NCBI GenBank assembly: GCA_910588165.1
Contig: CAJUOR010000082.1
Span: forward strand, 1 to 5,222
Source: an uncultured Thomasclavelia sp.
Lineage (GTDB): Bacteria > Bacillota_I > Bacilli_A > Erysipelotrichales > Coprobacillaceae
Direction: 5' to 3'
DNA length: 5,222 nt
Under the pieces are notes generated by a model. It was given only the letters and a program-made list of their open reading frames with translations. It was not told the DNA's origin and ran no database searches. Within the stretch, counting starts at the first letter, position 1. Each line of letters starts with the position of its first letter. Position numbers and translations under genes: made by a program. Below are positions 1 through 5,222 of this stretch, piece by piece.

Positions 1-281
1 CTTGGTCTATTTTACAAGCCTCTTGGGAAGAAGGCACATTTATCAATCACCCTAATTATCAAGCTCTCAATGATAAATTAGAGGAAATCGGAAAGAAATA
101 TAATTTAGATAAAGTAGCGATGTCTGTAGCTTGGATTTTACGTCATCCGTCAAGAATGCAGCCAATTGCAGGTACGACTAGCCCTGAACATTTGAAGGCT
201 TTGGCTAAAGCCGGAGATGTGAAAATCAGTCGTGAGGATTTTTATGCCTTATATAAAGCCGGCGGAAAGAAATTACCATAA
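1..281 (+). CDS. Aldo/keto reductase, YdhF-like, C-terminal fragment (5' end outside window)
   Basis: This is the 3' end of an NADPH-dependent aldo/keto reductase, a cytosolic TIM-barrel enzyme that reduces carbonyl compounds; the substrate cannot be told from this part. The frame starting at base 3 gives 92 residues before TAA at 279-281. Visible are the family's SVAWILRHP helix (fragment residues 41-49) and the cofactor-phosphate loop PIAGTTSPEHL (54-64), which resembles the GS/GT-x-x-x-x-L loop of the family. The end, YKAGGKKLP, matches the way YdhF-type reductases finish. The catalytic Asp-Tyr-Lys-His residues lie upstream of the window and cannot be checked. The gene ends at its own terminator, so it is not co-transcribed with the next operon unless there is read-through. 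The family call is firm; the YdhF subgroup is likely but rests on the tail only. Confidence 0.88.
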   Translation, partial: WSILQASWEEGTFINHPNYQALNDKLEEIGKKYNLDKVAMSVAWILRHPSRMQPIAGTTSPEHLKALAKAGDVKISREDFYALYKAGGKKLP

Positions 282-304
282 GAACCACGAGTGGTTCTTT
301 TTTT
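280..304 (+). terminator. Intrinsic terminator of the aldo/keto reductase gene
   Basis: An 8-bp perfect stem, AAGAACCA (280-287) with TGGTTCTT (292-299), closes a CGAG loop. It runs into seven T residues (298-304). The stem begins inside the TAA stop codon, so termination follows directly on the gene. Confidence 0.9.
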
Positions 305-312
305 ATCATGCA

Positions 313-333
313 ATATATTATCATTTAATATAT
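313..333. repeat. AT-only inverted repeat in the nfnA upstream spacer
   Basis: ATATATTA (313-320) and TAATATAT (326-333) form a perfect 8-bp inverted repeat around a 5-base spacer. It lies in the gene-free stretch 305-485, about 150 bp upstream of the nfnA promoter. It has no T-tail, so it is not a second terminator. It could be an operator or simply AT-rich sequence. Apart from a weaker 6-bp inverted repeat (TATCTA 408-413, TAGATA 427-432), I see no gene, RNA or riboswitch fold in this spacer. Confidence 0.3.
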
Positions 334-485
334 CTTGATGTTTTGATATGCCAAAAGTATAGGAGCTTCCATTGATCTAAACTCAAGGCTATCTGTATCC
401 ATCGAGTTATCTAGCTATATTTTAAGTAGATAGAGTTATAGGTGTGAGCTAATCGAAATTAAAATATGATAGGTAAACAAATGAA

Positions 486-514
486 TTGCAAGTGAATTTA
501 TTTTTTTATATAAT
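486..514 (+). promoter_or_regulatory. Sigma-A-type promoter of the nfnAB operon
   Basis: A -35 box TTGCAA (486-491) and a perfect -10 box TATAAT (509-514) are separated by exactly 17 bases. Transcription would start near 520-522, leaving a leader of only about 15 nt that holds little more than the ribosome binding site. A 7-base direct repeat, RTGAATT, at 481-487 and 492-498 straddles the -35 box with an 11-bp period and might be an operator. Confidence 0.75.
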
Positions 515-522
515 AGGCGATG

Positions 523-531
523 AGAGGGTGA
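523..531 (+). promoter_or_regulatory. Ribosome binding site deciding the nfnA start
   Basis: AGAGGGTGA resembles the ideal AGGAGGTGA and ends 5 bases before ATG 537. It supports that ATG over the in-frame TTG at 486, which lies in the -35 box, and over the in-frame GTG at 528, which lies inside this site. Confidence 0.8.
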
Positions 532-536
532 TAGGG

Positions 537-1373
537 ATGTATAAAATTATTAGAAAAGAAAAGTTAAATCCAACCGTTGAATTGATGGAAATTCACGCGC
601 CTTATGTGGCTCGCAAATGTGAGCCGGGGCAGTTTATTATTTTGCGAGTAGATGAAAACGGTGAGCGTATTCCTTTAACTATTGCGAATTATGATAGGGA
701 AAAAGAAACCGTAACAATTATTTATCAAGTTGTCGGCTATTCAACCCAACAGCTTGCTTTAAAAGAAGCGGGAGATTGCTTATGTGATTTTGCCGGTCCG
801 TTAGGTGAACCGACGAAACTTAAAACAAGCGGTCATGTAGTTGGGGTTGCCGGAGGTGTAGGTGCAGCTCCGTTATATCCGCAATTAAGAAAACTTGCTT
901 CGATGGGGGTAAAAGTCGATGTGATTATCGGAGCGAGAAATAAAGATTATATTTTGTATGAAAAAGAAATGGCTGAATTTTGTGACCATGTCTATTTGGC
1001 AACAGAGGACGGTAGCGTTGGAACAAAAGGCTTTGTAACAACGGTTTTAAATGAGTTAATTGCTAAAAATGAAGTGATTGATGAAGTCATTGCAATCGGT
1101 CCGGTACCGATGATGAAGGCTGTTGTAGATGTGACAAAACCATTAAATATTGCAACGTCAGTATCTTTAAACCCAATTATGATTGATGGTACAGGTATGT
1201 GTGGTTGCTGTCGTGTCAGTGTCGACGGTAAGGTGCGTTTCGCTTGTGTAGATGGACCGGATTTTGATGGTTTACAAGTTGATTTTGATGAGTTAATGCG
1301 TCGTCAAAGAATGTTTAAACACGAAGAAAAAGAAACTGTATGTCATATGTCAATGATAAGGGGGGAAGACTAA
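537..1373 (+). CDS. nfnA: NfnA: NADH-dependent reduced ferredoxin:NADP oxidoreductase, small FAD/[2Fe-2S] subunit
   Basis: A 278-residue cytosolic flavoprotein of the PyrK/SudB/NfnA family. In Nfn enzymes this subunit binds NADH and passes electrons through FAD and a [2Fe-2S] cluster to NfnB. The order is the usual one: a beta-barrel FAD domain (about 1-95) with ERIPLTIANYD at 43-53 in the flavin-binding position; an NAD domain with VAGGVGAAP (104-112), IGAR (131-134) and IGPVPMMK (187-194); and a C-terminal cluster domain. The cluster ligands follow the PyrK spacing, but the first is aspartate: D217-x4-C222-x2-C225-x11-C237, with a further cysteine at C224. Characterised Nfn enzymes have this three-Cys, one-Asp ligation. 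The start at ATG 537 is set by its ribosome binding site and by the promoter upstream; an in-frame TTG at 486 would add 17 residues but lies in the -35 box. The stop overlaps the nfnB start by one base. PyrK is the main alternative, but no pyrD is adjacent and NfnB follows directly. Confidence 0.93.
   Translation: MYKIIRKEKLNPTVELMEIHAPYVARKCEPGQFIILRVDENGERIPLTIANYDREKETVTIIYQVVGYSTQQLALKEAGDCLCDFAGPLGEPTKLKTSGHVVGVAGGVGAAPLYPQLRKLASMGVKVDVIIGARNKDYILYEKEMAEFCDHVYLATEDGSVGTKGFVTTVLNELIAKNEVIDEVIAIGPVPMMKAVVDVTKPLNIATSVSLNPIMIDGTGMCGCCRVSVDGKVRFACVDGPDFDGLQVDFDELMRRQRMFKHEEKETVCHMSMIRGED
1358..1365 (+). promoter_or_regulatory. Ribosome binding site of nfnB inside the nfnA end
   Basis: AAGGGGGG ends 7 bases before ATG 1373 and lies within the last codons of nfnA. 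It selects ATG 1373 over the in-frame ATG at 1340, which has no comparable purine tract at the right distance. The TAATG overlap suggests coupled translation of the two subunits. Confidence 0.75.
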
Positions 1374-2770
1374 TGCCTAATATGCGTCAAGATAAAGTAC
1401 CGATGAGCGAACAAGAACCTTTGGTACGAAATCGCAATTTTGAAGAGGTTAGTCAAGGCTATACCAAAGAACAAGCGATGGAAGAAGCGAGCCGTTGTTT
1501 AAATTGTCGCCATCACCCATGTATCGATGGTTGTCCTGTAGGTGTACCTATTCCCGAGTTTATTCAAGCGTTAAGTCAAGGTGAAATTGAAGAGTCTTAT
1601 AAGATTATTTCCAAAGAAAATGCGTTACCTGCTATTTGCGGTCGTGTTTGTCCACAAGAAAATCAATGTGAAGGTAGATGTGTTCGTGGGATTAAAGGCG
1701 AACCTGTGGGGATTGGTCGTTTGGAACGATTTGTGGCAGATTATCATTTAGCTCATTGTCATGAAAAGAAAACACAACCTCAAAGCAATGGACATAAAGT
1801 GGCCGTTGTCGGATCCGGACCATCTGGAATTACTTGTGCGGGTGAATTAGCGAAGCGTGGTTATCAAGTGACAGTCTTTGAGGCTTTGCATGAAACAGGT
1901 GGTGTTTTGAGCTATGGAATTCCGGAATTCCGTTTACCTAAAGCCCTAGTCCAAAATGAAGTCCAACAAGTTAAAGACATGGGGGTAGAATTCTTAACCA
2001 ATGTCATTGTCGGACGTTCGATTACAGTTGATGAATTGATTGAAGAGGGCTATGAAGCAGTCTTTGTGGGCAGTGGAGCCGGGTTGCCTCGATTTATGAA
2101 TATTCCGGGTGAAGACTTAAATGGTGTTTATGCTGCTAACGAATTTTTAACACGTGTGAATTTAATGAAGGCTTACCAATTTCCGAAAATGCCGACACCT
2201 GTGAGAGTCAAAGATAAAGTTGCCGTTATTGGCGGTGGGAATGTCGCTATGGATGCTGCTAGAACGGCTAAGCGTTTAGGAGCTAGTGAAGTCTATATTA
2301 TCTATCGTCGAGGGGAAGAAGAATTACCTGCTCGTCGTGAAGAAGTGCATCATGCCAAAGAGGAAGAGATTATTTTTAAACTTCTCAATAATCCGGTTGC
2401 TATTTTGGGTAATGAGGTGGGTGATGTGATTGGCATAGAATGTGTTGAAATGACTTTAGGTGAACCTGATGCCTCAGGGCGCCGTCGTCCTATTGAAAAA
2501 GAAGGCTCTAATTTTGTGATTGACGTGGATACTGTCATTGAAGCGATTGGTCAAAGTCCAAATCCATTGATTAGACAAACAACTCCAAATTTAGATGTTC
2601 AAAGATGGGGTGGTATTATCGTCGATGAAGAAACTATGGAATCTAGTAAAGAAAATGTTTATGCCGGTGGAGATGCCGTTACCGGAGCTGCCACAGTTAT
2701 TTTAGCTATGGGAGCCGGAAAAAAAGCGGCCAAGGCAATTGATGAAAAAATTAAAGCTAAATCTAAGTAA
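1373..2770 (+). CDS. nfnB: NfnB: NADH-dependent reduced ferredoxin:NADP oxidoreductase, large FAD/2x[4Fe-4S] subunit (GltD-like)
   Basis: A 465-residue cytosolic protein of the glutamate synthase small-subunit family. With NfnA it would couple NADPH, NADH and ferredoxin by flavin-based electron bifurcation; the bifurcating FAD and NADPH site are in this subunit. The N-terminal Fe-S domain has C42-x2-C45-x4-C50-x3-C54 and C93-x5-C99-x3-C103. By comparison with GltD and dihydropyrimidine dehydrogenase, C42/C45/C50/C103 should hold one [4Fe-4S] cluster and C54/C93/C99 the other, with E118 (in GRLERF) as fourth ligand. C89 is an extra nearby cysteine. FAD-binding GSGPSG is at 147-152. The NADPH Rossmann motif IGGGNVAMDAAR is at 286-297, followed by YRRGEEELPARREE (311-324). 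The second FAD contact, YAGGDAVTGAA, is at 430-440. Such proteins are often labelled GltA or glutamate synthase, but no large GltB subunit lies alongside and NfnA does, so NfnB (or the equivalent SudA) is the better call. Length is normal and no key motif is missing. Confidence 0.93.
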   Translation: MPNMRQDKVPMSEQEPLVRNRNFEEVSQGYTKEQAMEEASRCLNCRHHPCIDGCPVGVPIPEFIQALSQGEIEESYKIISKENALPAICGRVCPQENQCEGRCVRGIKGEPVGIGRLERFVADYHLAHCHEKKTQPQSNGHKVAVVGSGPSGITCAGELAKRGYQVTVFEALHETGGVLSYGIPEFRLPKALVQNEVQQVKDMGVEFLTNVIVGRSITVDELIEEGYEAVFVGSGAGLPRFMNIPGEDLNGVYAANEFLTRVNLMKAYQFPKMPTPVRVKDKVAVIGGGNVAMDAARTAKRLGASEVYIIYRRGEEELPARREEVHHAKEEEIIFKLLNNPVAILGNEVGDVIGIECVEMTLGEPDASGRRRPIEKEGSNFVIDVDTVIEAIGQSPNPLIRQTTPNLDVQRWGGIIVDEETMESSKENVYAGGDAVTGAATVILAMGAGKKAAKAIDEKIKAKSK

Positions 2771-2775
2771 ATATG

Positions 2776-2817
2776 AAGTGCCTTTTTGAGAAGCCAATGC
2801 TCATAAAGGCACTTTTT
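2776..2817 (+). terminator. Intrinsic terminator of the nfnAB operon
   Basis: AAGTGCCTTT (2776-2785) pairs perfectly with AAAGGCACTT (2805-2814). A T-T mismatch (2786/2804) and four further pairs (TGAG 2787-2790 with CTCA 2800-2803) extend the stem to a 9-base loop. Five T residues (2813-2817) follow. It begins 5 bases after the nfnB stop and separates nfnAB from the regulator gene. Confidence 0.9.
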
Positions 2818-2844
2818 AAATATAATTAGGCATTTTTTTATGAT
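2815..2844 (+). promoter_or_regulatory. Possible promoter of the AraC-family gene
   Basis: A gene downstream of a terminator needs its own promoter, and the 56 bases between terminator and start codon must hold it. The best match is TTTAAA (2815-2820), 18 bases, TATGAT (2839-2844). Other -10-like hexamers (TATGAT at 2844, TATAGA at 2849) overlap it, and no -35 is convincing. The position is inferred mainly from context. Confidence 0.3.
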
Positions 2845-2859
2845 ATGATATAGATAAGT

Positions 2860-2866
2860 AAGGAGG
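2860..2866 (+). promoter_or_regulatory. Ribosome binding site of the AraC-family gene
   Basis: A perfect AAGGAGG ends 7 bases before ATG 2874 and fixes that start. Confidence 0.9.
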
Positions 2867-2873
2867 AGATGAC

Positions 2874-3722
2874 ATGGAAAAATTTTATCACGAAACAGTT
2901 GCATACCCAAAAAAAATTCCGGCGATGATTGTGGAATTAGAACTTAGCGATATTAAGAGGTACTTCCCCAAAGAGATTTTCATTCCTAGTCATTGGCACC
3001 GTAGTTTAGAAATTTCGTTAATTGAGAATGCTCAAATACGCCTACAAGTTGGGCAAAGACATACCGTTGTTGAAAATGACTTCACTTGTGTCAATTCCGG
3101 CGAGGTGCATACCATAAGCGTTATTAGTATGCAAGAAAATGCCAGAGCGATTCTTGTGATATTGTCTTATGATTTTATGAAGCAATATTATCCTAAAATA
3201 GATGAGATTCAATTTGATTTAAGCTTACATAAAAATCACGAAGTTTTAAAACAAATGTATGTTCGCTTAGCCAAGCTTTATTGCCAACAAGATGATTACA
3301 GTTACCTTGAAATCAATGCTTGTCTTTTGGAGATTATGGGGCATTTACTGCGTTATTATGCAAGACCAAAGTATGAGGTTAAAACGACGAAATATCAAGA
3401 TGTCATTAAAAATGTTTTGACTTATATTCATGATCATTACAATGAAAGTTTAACGCTAAGCGAAATAGCCGATATTTTTCATGTCAGCAAGGAGCATTTT
3501 TCAAGACAGTTTCACCAATATGTCGGTAAAACTTTTAAAGAATATCTTTCAAGCTATCGTTTATATAAAGCTTATGATGAGATTGTTTCAAGCGATTTAA
3601 CGATTCAAACTATTGCGACAAAACATGGCTTTTACAATGTGAAATCATTTATCAATTTATTTGATGAAACATATGGTTTAACGCCTTTACAATATCGCAA
3701 AAATATCAAAAAAAGCCAATAA
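2874..3722 (+). CDS. AraC-family transcriptional regulator with N-terminal cupin-like domain
   Basis: A 282-residue cytosolic DNA-binding protein of the usual length for cupin-AraC regulators. The N-terminal part (about 20-100) has the AraC-type cupin pattern HWHRSLEI (40-47, with H40, H42 and E47) and a later SGEVHTI (75-81, with H79), the places where a small effector or metal is often bound. The C-terminal domain (about 175-277) has two helix-turn-helix units: LTLSEIADIFHVSKEHFSR (193-211), and TIQTIATKHGFYNVKSFINL (243-262) followed by YGLTPLQYR (267-275), the AraC signature. The effector is unknown; in this family it is commonly a sugar or other small metabolite. No terminator follows. 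The start codon of the esterase remnant lies 64 bases downstream on the same strand, so that hydrolase/PAP2 unit is a plausible target or co-transcribed partner. No truncation is seen. Confidence 0.92.
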   Translation: MEKFYHETVAYPKKIPAMIVELELSDIKRYFPKEIFIPSHWHRSLEISLIENAQIRLQVGQRHTVVENDFTCVNSGEVHTISVISMQENARAILVILSYDFMKQYYPKIDEIQFDLSLHKNHEVLKQMYVRLAKLYCQQDDYSYLEINACLLEIMGHLLRYYARPKYEVKTTKYQDVIKNVLTYIHDHYNESLTLSEIADIFHVSKEHFSRQFHQYVGKTFKEYLSSYRLYKAYDEIVSSDLTIQTIATKHGFYNVKSFINLFDETYGLTPLQYRKNIKKSQ

Positions 3723-3727
3723 TTCTA

Positions 3728-3773
3728 TCAAATTTGAACAACAAAATGAAATCGCTTTTAGCTATAATGAAAT
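3728..3773 (+). promoter_or_regulatory. Candidate operator and -10 box between the regulator and esterase genes
   Basis: The short gap holds a perfect 10-bp palindrome TCAAATTTGA (3728-3737), a perfect -10 hexamer TATAAT (3763-3768), and an 8-base direct repeat AATGAAAT at 3745-3752 and 3766-3773. The repeats are 21 bp apart, two helical turns, the spacing of AraC half-sites in the classical araI site. No good -35 box sits 16-18 bases upstream of the -10, as expected for an activator-dependent promoter. In AT-rich DNA each element could arise by chance, so this is a candidate only. Confidence 0.35.
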
Positions 3774-3781
3774 GGAGGTGA
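3774..3781 (+). promoter_or_regulatory. Ribosome binding site deciding the esterase start (GTG 3787)
   Basis: GGAGGTGA is a perfect anti-16S match ending 5 bases before GTG 3787. The in-frame ATG 3772 lies upstream of it and ATG 3781 overlaps its last base, so neither can use it. GTG 3787 is therefore the likely start. Confidence 0.75.
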
Positions 3782-3786
3782 TGGAA

Positions 3787-4880
3787 GTGGAAAAGAAATA
3801 CAGCGAAGAGTTGTTGCAAGCGATTGAAAAGAAACAGTATTATAAAACTTATGAAGGGGTTGAAGTCTTAATGAAGCCTATTCCCGATTGCGATGAAGAT
3901 GGCATGATGGATACCGGACTTTATAATGACAGTAAAAAAATGGCAATGCTTATGCGTATAATGCCTAAAAGTTTAATGAAATTGGATACCTCTCCTAAAG
4001 GTATTAAAAAATTAAGGGGAATGTTTAACGAAATCAAAAGTCGTCCGGTTACATCTGAAAAAATTGAAATCATTAAGGAAACTGTTCAAGGTTTAGATCA
4101 TAATGACATTTCGATGCTAGTATATTTGCCACTTGAAAGAAAAGAGAATTTACCGGTTTTATACTATATTCATGGCGGAGGCTTCTTCGGGGGACATCCG
4201 GGTGTAGTTGAGCAATTAGTTAAAATGATTGTGGAAAAGTTCAATATTGTGGCTTTTTCGATTGATTATCGTTTAGCACCGAAGATTGCTATGAAGGTTT
4301 AAAATGGGTTCATGTCAATGCCAAGAAATACGGCGGAAATCCTAATTTAATTTTTGTGGCAGGAGACAGTGCCGGTGGTAACTTAGCCCAATATTGCACT
4401 GCAAAAGATAAAGAAAATGAAGGACATATGGTTAAAGGACAAATGTTATTGTATCCGACTGTTAATATGGCAGGCATTGATGATGCCTATGCTCATTGGT
4501 CCATAGATAAATACAACATTCACCCGAAACATCAAAAGGTTGTTAAAGTCATGCTTTCCATGATGGGTGGCGATACGGGAATGATAATTTTACTTGGTGA
4601 TATTTTAGGGACTACTGAAGTTAATAATGGCTATTTGAGTCCTTATGGTATGGACGTTAAAGGTATGCCGCCGACTTTAATGACTGTCGGCGAACATGAT
4701 TTCTTATTTGTCGAATGCTTAGCATATGCCAAAAAATTAGTTGATGCTGATGTCGATACAACGACAATTGTTTATAAAGGTATGGGTCATGCTTATGGGG
4801 ACAATATTGGCGTTTATCCGCAAAGCGAAGATTGCGCTAATGAGCTGGGTAAGTTTATCTTGAAATACAGTCAGGAGTAG
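3787..4880 (+). pseudogene. HSL-type alpha/beta-hydrolase (esterase/lipase), frameshifted by an internal deletion
   Basis: This is a hormone-sensitive-lipase-family carboxylesterase gene in two frames. The first (3787-4302) has the oxyanion-hole motif HGGGFFGGHPG from 4171 and SIDYRLAP ending at about 4280, then runs out of frame to TAA at 4300-4302. The second frame, open from 4281 to TAG 4878-4880, carries EDCYEGLKWVHVNAKKYGGN, then AGDSAGGN with the nucleophile serine (codon 4368-4370), the acid GEHD (Asp codon 4698-4700) and GMGHAY (His codon 4788-4790). In the family, about eight residues (of the type EHPFPAAL) join DYRLAP to ED. Here they are absent and the join is one base out, implying loss of about 25 nt. 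All triad codons survive, so the damage looks recent. No start codon in the second frame gives a complete hydrolase. As it stands the product would be about 171 residues without a catalytic serine, hence inactive. An assembly error is possible but less likely for a loss this size. A membrane phosphatase gene follows 3 bases after the stop. Confidence 0.88.
4873..4877 (+). promoter_or_regulatory. Ribosome binding site of the PAP2 gene, abutting the esterase stop
   Basis: AGGAG lies immediately before the TAG (4878-4880) of the second esterase frame, 6 bases before ATG 4884. This favours ATG 4884 over the in-frame ATG 4890 and suggests translational coupling in an intact ancestor. Confidence 0.7.
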
Positions 4881-4883
4881 TGA

Positions 4884-5222
4884 ATGATTATGGAGAAGAA
4901 AAGTATTTATCCTAAACATCTGTGTATGCTACTCATCTTTGGGGCTTTGATTTGTATGGTGCTTGGATCATTCTTTGATTATGGGATTTCTCAGGCGATT
5001 TTCAATGAAAGTAGTATTTTCGGTATTTTTTTGGCGAGCTATGGACAACTGCCGGGAATGCTATGTTTTAGTGTCGATGGTCTTCTGATGATTAAAACAA
5101 CTGACAAAACCAAAAAAATAAAGAAGATTTTGTCGTATTTTTTCGGGATTTTATTGAACATCTTTGCGATTTTTGGAATAACGCTAGATCCGATGTTATA
5201 CATTCCTAAGATGTCTATTGTT
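4884..5222 (+). CDS. PAP2-family membrane phosphatase, N-terminal part (3' end outside window)
   Basis: The first 113 residues of a membrane protein. After a short basic N-terminus come a hydrophobic segment (about 13-30, LCMLLIFGALICMVLGSF), then FFDYGISQAIFNE (30-42) and FGIFLASYGQLPG (46-58), a lysine-rich loop (71-81) and a second clear hydrophobic segment (about 82-100). The pattern GSFFD-x-x-IS-x-A-x-FN ... FGIFLASYG-x-xPG is typical of the N-terminal region of Firmicute PAP2-type phosphatases, which act on lipid phosphates such as undecaprenyl pyrophosphate or phosphatidic acid at the outer membrane face. The catalytic motifs (K-x6-RP, PSGH, SR-x5-H) lie beyond the window, so activity cannot be checked. 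The frame is open to the last base. Its site abutting the esterase stop implies the two genes were one operon. The family call rests on a remembered N-terminal pattern, hence moderate confidence. Confidence 0.68.
   Translation, partial: MIMEKKSIYPKHLCMLLIFGALICMVLGSFFDYGISQAIFNESSIFGIFLASYGQLPGMLCFSVDGLLMIKTTDKTKKIKKILSYFFGILLNIFAIFGITLDPMLYIPKMSIV

Noticed and set aside
1340..1372. In-frame ATG 1340 as the nfnB start
   Set aside because: ATG 1373 has the well-spaced AAGGGGGG site and the typical TAATG junction; the extra 11 residues look unlike NfnB.
537..1373. PyrK subunit of dihydroorotate dehydrogenase
   Set aside because: The first cluster cysteine is Asp as in Nfn, and the neighbour is nfnB rather than pyrD.
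2350..2538. Open frame of 62 codons on the - strand inside nfnB
   Set aside because: It lies wholly within well-conserved nfnB sequence on the opposite strand and shows no known motif.
1373..2770. Calling this gene glutamate synthase (gltA/gltD)
   Set aside because: The fold is shared, but there is no GltB-type amidotransferase/synthase gene beside it, and the directly upstream partner is NfnA-like.
2839..2854. Short tandem TATGA/TATAGA units before the regulator as a phase-variation tract
   Set aside because: Only two to three imperfect units; they are better read as overlapping -10-like hexamers.
2659..2910. Open frame of 83 codons on the - strand spanning the nfnB end, the terminator and the regulator start
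   Set aside because: It crosses a terminator hairpin and two + strand gene ends, and its sequence mirrors the nfnB C-terminus. Its hydrophobic look is a by-product of the complement.
4262..4302. Programmed ribosomal frameshifting joining the two esterase frames
   Set aside because: No slippery heptamer is present, and the conserved linker residues are missing, so a frameshift alone would not restore a normal protein. A deletion explains both facts.
4737..4919. Open frame of 60 codons on the - strand over the esterase end
   Set aside because: It is the complement of conserved hydrolase sequence, with no motif.
1..5222. CRISPR arrays, tRNA or rRNA genes, insertion sequences, attachment sites, riboswitches
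   Set aside because: Reading through the window showed no repeat-spacer pattern, cloverleaf, transposase, long terminal inverted repeats or recognisable riboswitch core.

Overview
The window is AT-rich and has strong Shine-Dalgarno sites (AAGGAGG, GGAGGTGA), short gaps between genes and U-tailed terminators. This points to a low-GC Firmicute. The gene mix, with an anaerobic flavin/Fe-S oxidoreductase pair, suggests an anaerobe of the Erysipelotrichia/Clostridia type, but I cannot name genus or species. No in-frame TGA is needed, so the standard code applies. Every supported gene is on the + strand.

Layout: (1) 1-281 is the 3' end of a YdhF-type aldo/keto reductase, closed by an intrinsic terminator (280-304). 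(2) After a spacer of about 250 bp with a well-formed sigma-A-type promoter (486-514), a two-gene operon (537-1373 and 1373-2770) encodes NfnA and NfnB. These are the two subunits of NADH-dependent reduced ferredoxin:NADP oxidoreductase, a flavin-based electron-bifurcating enzyme. The genes overlap by one base (TAATG), and an intrinsic terminator (2776-2817) follows. (3) 2874-3722 encodes an AraC-family regulator with an N-terminal cupin-like sensor domain. (4) 3787-4880 is an HSL-type alpha/beta-hydrolase (esterase) gene broken by an apparent deletion of about 25 nt near 4280, which puts its two halves in different frames. All catalytic-triad codons survive. (5) 4884-5222 is the start of a PAP2-family membrane phosphatase whose ribosome binding site abuts the stop codon of the broken esterase. 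The gene runs off the window.

How the genes fit together: NfnAB would balance the NADH, NADPH and ferredoxin pools of fermentative metabolism. The AraC regulator, esterase and PAP2 genes look like a separate unit, in which the regulator may control the adjacent hydrolase genes. A 10-bp palindrome and an 8-bp direct repeat spaced 21 bp apart lie in the regulator-esterase gap. I see no clearly new system. The points most worth a second look are the esterase lesion, the non-cysteine Fe-S ligands predicted in NfnA and NfnB, and three start-site corrections.
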